Of a stretch of 64,000 bases of DNA, positions 57,559 through 64,000 are shown piece by piece. Below the pieces are notes generated by a model. It was not told where the DNA came from, did no database searches, and was given only the letters and a program-made list of their open reading frames with translations. Position 1 is the stretch's first letter. Each line of letters begins with the position of its first letter. The stretch comes from Chrysopilus asiliformis (Eukaryota > Arthropoda > Insecta > Diptera > Rhagionidae). The position numbers and the translations under genes were made by a program. The stretch is taken from the NCBI GenBank assembly GCA_964034945.1, contig OZ035960.1:103284733-103348732 (forward strand), in the 5' to 3' direction.

Positions 57559-57763
57559 GGAGTGGTATTCCGTAACTTGTTTCAAGCGTTTGTTTCGAGT
57601 TAGAAGAAAAATTAGTATTCGCTAGCTCTTTTTTGCCCTGTCATTTATTTTGGTCGAAACACAGACAGCCAAAATAAATGACAGGGCAAAACAGAGCTAG
57701 CGAATAATACTTTTTCTTCTAACTCGAAACAAACACTTGAAACAAGTTACGGAATACCACTCC
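57559..57763. mobile_element. Near-perfect foldback element, about 95-bp arms
   Basis: The left arm begins GGAGTGGTATTCCGTAACTT and proceeds through GTTTCGAGTTAGAAGAAAAA and TTCGCTAGCTCT to TGACATTTATTTTGG-like sequence (GCCCTGTCATTTATTTTGG). The right arm is its inverse, ending AAGTTACGGAATACCACTCC. The central loop is about 12 bp. The high arm identity suggests recent insertion or gene-conversion maintenance. Confidence 0.85.
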
Positions 57764-58369
57764 AGACTTAGTGATTTTTTTTCCAGAAATTAATAAAATG
57801 AAAATTTAAAATTACACTTTTAAAAAAAATCACCGTAAGAGAAATTTTTTTTTGAAAAATGCGCCGCAGGAATAAATTTATATGTATATACAAAAGCCAA
57901 ATACGACTCACTCACTCTCATCACAGTATCTACCGAGAAAGTTGAGATAACCTCAGTTATGGAAGCTATGCCTTTTTAAGAAATCTGGGCTGGAAAATTA
58001 ATATAAAATGAATTTCATTAAATTTGTTGAACATCAATAAAATAAAAAGAAAATGTGAAATGCAAAAAGTTTTTTTTTTCTAGAAAAATGGGCAATAAAA
58101 GAGAAAATGGGACATTTTTTTATTAATTAAAACAATTTTAATGCAAACTTTCGCTTTGAAATATACTTTTTGATGCAAAAATATGTCTTTATTTAATTCT
58201 CTTTAAATCATCAGAATTGGTGGTCCTGAAAAGAACGTATACGGTTATGTGAGGACTCGAACCGTCCCAAAATTATATCAATAATAGAGTCAAGCGAAAA
58301 TGATCTGCTCGCCTTGATCGCTCGATTGAGATAATCATCGAACGCGGCCTGTGTAATTTTTTACGAATA

Positions 58370-58747
58370 AGGTTCCATTTACACCTGACACTTTATTCCG
58401 GGAATTTTATTCTTCCGATTGCGAGTGTCGTGTCGTTTTCGACAAGAGTCGTTTTACGTGTTGTTGTTGGTAGAAAAACACTAATAACAGCACGTGAAAC
58501 GACTCTTGTCGAAAACGACACTACACTCGCAATCGGGATGATTAATTCACAAAATTCAGAAAATTTATTTTTTAAAGACGCTCGAACTCGAGTTTTTTCG
58601 TATAAAACCATCCTAATAAATTCAAATTTTGATAACTTTTGCTAAGTGATTTTATTCTGCGATAGATGAATGAAATTCGCGGAACAAATTCTAAATAAAA
58701 TTCGCGGAGAAATTCATGAAAATATCCCAAGTGTAAACGGGACCTAA
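58370..58747. mobile_element. Foldback element with GGT(C/T)CC(G/A)TTTACAC ends and inner hairpin
   Basis: Outer ends AGGTTCCATTTACACCTGA (left) and CAAGTGTAAACGGGACCT (right) are inverse. An inner hairpin has arms CCGATTGCGAGTGTCGTGTC...GACAAGAGTCGTTTTACGTG and CACGTGAAACGACTCTTGTC...CGCAATCGG (58414-58541). The two antiparallel open frames here come from the palindrome and are not genes. Confidence 0.75.
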
Positions 58748-58797
58748 GTAATTTATTAAACAATTCAAATCTTTCGTTGTTACTTCTTTATACGTAG

Positions 58798-58886
58798 TAC
58801 AGTAGAATCCCGATAATTCGTATATTCCGCTAATTCGTATGAATTTGCTGGTCCCTTGAAATACGAATTAACGGGATTCCACTGTA
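58798..58886. mobile_element. pogo/Tigger-like MITE, 89 bp
   Basis: The ends TACAGTAGAATCCCGATAAT and ATTAACGGGATTCCACTGTA are inverted repeats including flanking TA. An inner ATTCGTAT/ATACGAAT pair extends them. It is immediately followed by a family C repeat in inverse orientation. Confidence 0.8.
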
Positions 58887-58889
58887 TAA

Positions 58890-59610
58890 TAAAGTATTGT
58901 ACTCATGGCAAATTTCGACCTCTTAATTTTGCCTAAAAACATTTCCCTATTGGAGCATTATTACAAAAATGTCTTTCTGTCTGCCACTCTGTCTATCAGT
59001 TTGTCACTCTGTCTGACAGTCAATGTACAAGACTTCAGAAAAACTAACACAGCTAGAGCTCAACAGGCATGTTTGGTCCTGAAATGGGACGATCCTATCA
59101 ACGTTTGGTGGAAATCCGTTAACCGGAAGTAATCAAAATGGAGCCTTTTTAAAAAACGCAATTTCGTTTTTTGTTGTTTACTCCGAAACTACGCATTTTT
59201 CAATAGTTTTTCAATTGGAGAGAATAAAATTTCCTACATTTTTGTCTTTCACTACAACCGCCTATCTCAAGCCGTTATCGAGATATGCCATTATCGAGAT
59301 ATGCAGTTATTTGAAAAATATCAGTTTTTTGTCACTATATCGAAAAACAACGGGTTTTGGTTGTTCATTAAATGAGATGAATTGAAGAGGATAATGTTTG
59401 CCACAATTTTGTCTTTTACTGTTATCCTTAACCGTTATTGAAATATTTTCATTAAAAGTTTAAAAAATAAATTTTTGCGAATTGCTTGCAAACTAACGGG
59501 TTTTAGAAAAAACAAAAAAAGGAAAAATTTAGAGATATTAAACTTCTCTACATTTTTTCCTTTTATAGTAAATCGGTATCTTTTACTGTTATCGAGATAT
59601 TTTAAATTTT
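58890..59610 (-). repeat. Dispersed repeat family C, inverted copy
   Basis: On the + strand the inverse blocks appear in order: GTACTCATGGCAAATTTCGACC (tail), a CTGTCTATCAGTTTGTCACTCTGTC array, CAGGCATGTTTGGTCCTGAAATGG, CGTTTGGTGGAAATCCGTTAACCGG, CTCCGAAACTACGCATTTTTC and repeated CGTTATCGAGATAT modules. It is nearly full length compared with 46375-47265. Confidence 0.8.
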
Positions 59611-60261
59611 GTACAAACTAAAACTATTCGTTGGGTTATGGTGTACTTGTAAATTTTGCAAAAACGTAGATTTTGTATAAGTCCTGTTCACATCAGATAT
59701 TTTTTTTTTTATAATTATAGGCAATTCATTTACTGACAATGGCCGTAGCCGTTCGTTAAGAGTTACGAGTATGTGTTCAAATAAAAATCAACATCACGAC
59801 TCAATTTTCCCGAAATTCAAAAATATATTTGGTTACGAAAATATATTTTGTAGTAAAGTGAGTTAAATTCTTTACGCCGATATTTTCCAATCTTTTTTTT
59901 TCTCGCTGTACCCCCTCAAACTAATTGTAGCCACAATCAAAGTATAGGCAATCAAAGTAATTTGAGTTCATGAAAAAATTATTTGTCAAAATGTCGTTGC
60001 ACTAGTGCGGATGGAAGTGATTTCGGCAGGTGCGGTAAAGGGGAATATATGCCGATTGGAGTGTTGGATATAACAAGAGACTGGCTGTAGTATTTTTTGT
60101 TCATACTCATGAAAAAAGTGTTGCTTCTCGTTTGCATGGTGTCAAATGGAAGTGAAATTACTTGGATTGACTTTACTTTGCCATCATATTGCAATATATG
60201 GAACAGTTTTAAATAAAATGAATAGTAAAACTAAAAATTGAATAAATAAGGTGAAGGCGTA

Positions 60262-60613
60262 ATCACCATGGGCTTCTACAGAGAAATCCAACAAAAATAC
60301 GGGAACAGTAAAATCAAAGTATTTAAAGACTATGCAAAACAATGCACTTGTCGATCATTGCATAAATTTGGGACATACGCCTGATTTTGAAAACACAAAA
60401 ATTTTACAAACGGTTACTAATTACAACAAAAGACTAACTATGGAAATGTTGCACATATATAAAGAAAACACCTATAACGTAAAAAGGGATACCGACGATA
60501 TTGCTGCGGTATATTGTGCATTATTAGATAACACAAACACGAAAAAACGAAAATTTGACACATTAAATAATAGTCCTGATCGAGAAAATAAACGAACACG
60601 ATTTACAAATTAG
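60262..60613 (+). pseudogene. Penelope-like retroelement fragment, C-terminus of GIY-YIG endonuclease region
   Basis: Open from the stop at about 60260 to 60613. It contains NALVDHCINLGHTPDFENTK, LQTVTNYNKRLTMEMLHIY and NTYNVKRDTDDIAAVYCALL, then a basic tail (KKRKFDTLNNSPDRENKRTR). Penelope-like elements end in a GIY-YIG endonuclease followed by a pattern of this kind (ALxEHxxxxxHxIDFxxxKxLxxxxxYxxRxxxExxxI). The reverse transcriptase and the GIY-YIG catalytic motif itself are not found upstream, so the copy is 5'-truncated. A hammerhead-like motif lies 390 bp downstream, as expected for this group. The fragment lies in the spacer or first intron of the minus-strand gene at 61455. Confidence 0.75.
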
Positions 60614-61001
60614 CTTGATTCACACATACAATTAAAAACAACACCATATCCAAAATAAAAAATAAATAAACCGTTTTTGTACTTCCTGTTAATTTTATTT
60701 TTCAACTTTTGATTAGTCACTTTCATTTTGTTTTAGTGTTCAAACCGTGACCATTGTTAGTAAAAGTTTTAGTATATTAATTTTTGTATAATTTATTTAT
60801 TATTGTTTATTTATATTTATTTATTAAAAATTTTTTTGTTTTTTTTTTAAAGTAACTGACAAGAAAATGTTTCGCTAAACTGTTTATTTCCGTTTACTGA
60901 ATGTTAAATATTTTAAACTATCAATTTACGTAAGTGACTTTTCATAAGTGTGATTTTCTATTATAAACATACATATATATAACTGTTCCAGTATATATGT
61001 A

Positions 61002-61042
61002 GCTCCTGAAGATGGTGAAATAAATTTACCGAAACGTAGAGC
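61002..61042 (+). ncRNA. Possible hammerhead ribozyme motif of the Penelope-like element
   Basis: GCTC, CTGAAGA, a short GGT...ACC helix, then CGAAAC, GTA and GAGC in that order. CTGAAGA fits the conserved CUGANGA box and GAAA the second box. GCTC/GAGC can form stem I, and GTA is a permitted cleavage triplet. Penelope-like elements are known to carry minimal hammerheads with very short stem III. Here an extra U between CUGAAGA and the GG of stem II and an almost absent stem III make self-cleavage doubtful. Confidence 0.35.
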
Positions 61043-61252
61043 AGTAAAGAAGTTAAAAACGAGCGTTTTTATTTTAATTTAAAATTTCGACCGAAAAACC
61101 TATCAATACATCACATAAATAATTATAAAATAACGGTCAACAACAAATAAAATTGAAAAACTAATTTTTGTACATCATCCATTTTTAGTTTTTTTTTTTA
61201 TCCTCAACGTACATTTTTTCAAATTTCAAAATTACTGTTAAAAAACACTCAC

Positions 61253-61455
61253 CTCGCCTCTATCGGAAAAATAACAAAATTTTTCTTCAAACGATGACAT
61301 AGTAAATAAACCCATAATAAACCGAGCCGATGAGATAATGTTGAGGCCGAAAAATACATCAATTCACCGTATCTGTTCGCCGACATCGAACGTGTTTCAT
61401 CCAGATAGAAATTTTCCTGAATTTTCCTCGATAATTTCACAATATTGAAATTCAA
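61253..61455 (-). CDS. First coding exon of an unidentified minus-strand gene divergent from Parp
   Basis: An ATG at 61455 (minus) opens 67 codons plus two bases to a strong donor (AG|GTGAGT at 61252). The peptide contains LSRKIQENFYLDETRSMSAN, GELMYFSASTLSHRLGLLWV and YLLCHRLKKNFVIFPIEAR. Codon composition and the perfect donor argue that it is a real exon. I do not recognise the family. Downstream exons were not found between here and 57.5 kb, where the intron is filled with transposon debris, so the gene may have a long first intron. Its start codon is 17 bp from that of Parp. Confidence 0.55.
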
Positions 61456-61472
61456 TAAAAATTAATAATTAA
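61456..61472. promoter_or_regulatory. 17-bp gap between divergent start codons
   Basis: The sequence between the two ATGs is only AT-rich (TAATAATTAA). Transcription of either gene must start inside the other gene's first exon or 5' region, so the promoters overlap, or the initiator exons lie elsewhere and these ATGs are in internal exons. Confidence 0.45.
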
Positions 61473-64000
61473 ATGGATTTTCTACCATTTAGAACGGAGT
61501 ACGCAAAAAGCGGTCGTGCAGCATGTAAAAAGTGTAAAGCAAAGATTGATCAAGGTCAACTTCGTTTAGCCAGATTGGTGCAGGTCAGTTGCGTTGTGAA
61601 ATTCGAAAAAATCTTTAAATTTTTGATTTTAATGTTTATTTTGTTAATTAAATGTATTTTTAATAAGAATAACTTTAAAAAACTTAAAAATTTAGAGAAT
61701 TTGCAAATCTTTTTCAACTAATTCTCATATTTTTCAAATTTTTTTTTTTTTAATTTCTACTATTGCTTCACAAAATTTTGTTTATCGATATTTTAATGGT
61801 TTTAACTACTCTCTTATCGCTGCTTTTACTTACCCAATTTTTTTTTTAATTTTTAGTCACCCCGACATGATGGTCAAATACCAAATTGGTACCACGAAAC
61901 GTGCTTCTTCGAAAAACAACGGCCTCAATCGGAAGGCGAAATTGAAGGTTTCGAGGGTTTGAAGACAGAAGACCAACGGAAATTAAGGGCTAAAATTGGT
62001 AAGTAAAAAAGTCAGTTTACACATTATTTTGGTATAATTTTTTAAGATTATTTCCGTTGATTGTGATAAGTTTTGCTAAAATTACTATAAAAAAGTATAA
62101 AAAAAAGTTTTGAATTTTCAAAAAAAAAAACAATTTTTTCGCATTTTCTAATCAAATTACTTGCTCAAATTCTTTTATAGTTATTTATTTTTTCATCAAT
62201 TCCAAGAATGACGGAATTGATTTTTCCATTGTGGTTAATATGCTTAAATAAAAAGTGTGAGATTGGGAGAATTCATCAACATTAGATGAGTCAGCTCTCT
62301 CAGGTCGAAATTAAGTTTTTATACATTTTATTTTCAAGTAGAAATCATTTTGTCATGATATGATTTTCTGATAAGCATTAATGTTTTTTTTTATATCTCT
62401 GAGGCCCGTTTGCGCGTATTTAAGTTGTACATAAGTTGCTAAGTTTTGTTGGTGCAAACGGCACTGAATAACATAGCGTATTTCCTACTTTAAAAATTAT
62501 ATCTAAAAAAATTTGTAGTTAAAAAACACAAATCGCTTGAAATAGAATTTACTTTTAAAAATTGAAAAAGTCGAGGGGCAATTGTTAAAACATTTTTGAT
62601 AGAAATTCCAAGACTGTAGTTTTTTTTATGTTAATTTAATTGGATTTCAATGAATAGAAAATGTTTATAAATATAATCGTATTTAAAACACATTTGGCTT
62701 TAGAATAGTTGTGATATTACGTACAGTGTTCGATAAAATCACAAAAAAAAAACATAATAAAAGCTATGATTGCCAATCTGGCAATTATTGAAAACCCGTA
62801 TGGTGATATGAGGCGTTAAAAGCTAGAGTGGACCAACCCACATGTCGAAATCGTGAATTGTTTTGTGTTTGAATCACTATTGCGAGTGAGTTTTTAGATA
62901 AAAATGTTTGGATGCACGAAAGAACATTTCAACATTGAGTAATAAAGTCCACAGAATTTTTTTTCCAAAAATTTACAGTCAATAATAGTACAAAAGTAGA
63001 AAAGCTTCAAAAACTCGATTATGTGGCTGGGTCTTTTAACGCCTCATATGGCATTGTTCGAAGTTTAAGTGAAGGGTGAACAGTTGTACCAAAATTCCAC
63101 TTTGAAGTTAAAGAGGCTGTTTAAATTAGCCGATCCAGGCGCCAGGCCATGAACGAAACTGTCAAAATTACAGGGACCCCCCACTTCCTCGCCTTGCCTG
63201 TAATTTTGACAGTTTCGTTCAATGCCTGGCGCCTGGATCGGCTAATCTAAACAGCCTCAAACTTTTCAAAGCCAGACAAACTAGGCAAATAAGGGAAATA
63301 CAGGTTTCATCATACACAAATATCAGTTGTGATCAACACAAAACTTTTCTTTGCAATATCTATTTTCGGAAAAAATAAGTAAAAAAATATTTTCTCAAAT
63401 ATCTAGAGAACCGTTAAAGATACCTAAAAACCGTTAATAGAAAAAATGCTGAAAATTTTATGTCCTTTAAACTTTGTTATGTTCATTTTTTACCAAAAGC
63501 GCATAGATTTCGAGAAATTTTCAAAAAACTGTATTTTATAAAAAAAAAATTGTATGGAAGGTGCCCGTTGTAGCTACCGTTACTTTTCCAAAAGTTGACA
63601 GAAAACCACGATTTTCGTAAAACTAATTTACGTCGCTAGTCTCAACGCATTCTAGAATTATTGAAGATACGTGAAACGTACAGACAGATCCACGGACATC
63701 CTCATAATTTTACTTGAAACGGATTTCGTACTTATCAGAAAGTTACTACAACTTCTCCTGTTCCCTACCTACTGTTGTGCAATTCCTGAGTCCCTTGATG
63801 AATTCTTATATGGTTAACTCTAGTATACCTTTAAAACTTTCAAAATTTCTTCTAAAACTTTAATTCTTCATAAAAATTGAGGCTTCTCTTATTATTTAAA
63901 ATTAATTTCAGAACAAATCTCAACGGGAGTTGCACCATCGACTGGTAAAGGTAAAGGGAAGAAACGTGGCAATGACGAAGAAAATATTTTATTTAAGGAT
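61473..64000 (+). CDS. Parp: Poly(ADP-ribose) polymerase 1, 5' part (runs off the window)
   Basis: Exons 61473-61583, 61857-61998 and 63912-64000 (open at the window edge), with phases 0 and 1 consistent. The encoded N-terminus is the PARP-type zinc finger 1: FRTEYAKSGRAACKKCKAKI with C18-x2-C21, RLARLVQ, then IPNWYHETCFFEKQRP with H50-x2-C53, and EGEIEGFEGLKTEDQRKLRA. PARP1 binds DNA breaks through this CCHC finger and makes poly(ADP-ribose) on chromatin proteins. The third exon begins the linker (STGKGKGKKRGNDEE) before zinc finger 2. The first two exons are separated by 273 bp and the third by a 1.9-kb intron containing two mobile elements and a family B repeat. The rest of the gene is beyond the window. 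Confidence 0.95.
62809..63046. mobile_element. MITE, TGAGGCGTTAAAAGC family, copy 3
   Basis: 238 bp with ends TGAGGCGTTAAAAGCTAGAG and CTTTTAACGCCTCA and TA outside both ends. The interior is the reverse complement of copy 1 (TTGAATCACTATTGCGAGTG here). Confidence 0.8.
63113..63258. mobile_element. Hairpin element, GGATCGGCTAAT arms
   Basis: The left arm runs GAGGCTGTTTAAATTAGCCG to AACTGTCAAAATTACAGG. The right arm is its near-exact inverse, CCTGTAATTTTGACAGTT to CGGCTAATCTAAACAGCCTC. The loop is GACCCCCCACTTCCTCGCCTTG. A diverged piece of the same unit is near 30510-30560. Confidence 0.8.
63325..63760 (+). repeat. Dispersed repeat family B, copy in Parp intron 2
   Basis: AATATCAGTTGTGATCAACACAAAAC head, TATCTAGAGAACCGTTAAAG, AAAAGCGCATAGATTTCGAG, CCGTTGTAGCTACCGTTACT, a reduced CAGACAGATCCACGGACATCC module and the tail CTCATAATTTTACTTGAAACGG...GTACTTATCAGAAAG. 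Confidence 0.8.

Larger units (their letters stand above)
61999..63911 (+). other. Parp: Parp intron 2
   Basis: 1.9 kb, AT-rich and unique in 61999-62790, then a dense run of inserts: MITE (62809), hairpin (63113) and family B repeat (63325). No exon was recognised. Confidence 0.6.

Noticed and set aside
58393..58645. Two antiparallel 71-72-codon frames
   Set aside because: Palindromic hairpin sequence of a foldback element; each frame mirrors the other.
59979..60194. 71-codon minus-strand frame upstream of the Penelope fragment, considered as an exon of the gene at 61455
   Set aside because: No convincing acceptor/donor pair or phase match, and it lies amid transposon debris.

Overview
The window looks like a repeat-rich, AT-rich insect nuclear genome, most probably a dipteran. 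All coding genes are spliced with GT-AG introns. Two genes encode ZAD-type C2H2 zinc-finger proteins, a class expanded in insects, and the other recognisable proteins are conserved animal nuclear or RNA-modification factors. There is no bacterial or organellar signal. No taxon can be named from the sequence alone.

Layout: 1-18.9 kb has no supported host gene and is mostly mobile-element debris: a Tc1 transposase fossil, several MITE families, dispersed repeats carrying GACA microsatellites, and a Transib-like element at 9560-11809. A short first coding exon (18926-18992), an 8.5-kb intron full of repeats and three further exons (27452-37174) make up fid/TRMT9B, a tRNA-methyltransferase-like gene of about 1488 aa. 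An AT-rich gap follows (37.2-43.4 kb). On the minus strand (43408-48532) is a THAP-domain/P-element-transposase-like gene that appears to have lost catalytic residues. It is divergent from Mau2, the cohesin-loader subunit (48820-51150, +). Then come two divergent ZAD zinc-finger genes (52051-54728, - and 55318-57469, +), a TE-rich spacer with a Penelope-like endonuclease fragment and a possible hammerhead motif, an unidentified minus-strand first exon (61253-61455), and the 5' end of Parp (61473 to the window edge).

The host genes do not form one pathway. Mau2, Parp and the zinc-finger/THAP proteins act in the nucleus on chromatin or DNA; fid belongs to the wobble-uridine methyltransferase family. 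Three divergent gene pairs (THAP-like/Mau2, ZAD-A/ZAD-B, unknown/Parp) have short shared upstream regions, the last only 17 bp between start codons.

The most interesting points are the Transib-like element, with RSS-heptamer-like ends, a 5-bp CGCCG target duplication and a RAG1-related C-terminal transposase fragment; the apparently domesticated THAP9-like gene; the several dispersed repeat families that share a GACA-microsatellite module; and the Penelope remnant. Exon boundaries were assigned by eye from splice consensus, phase and protein-family continuity.
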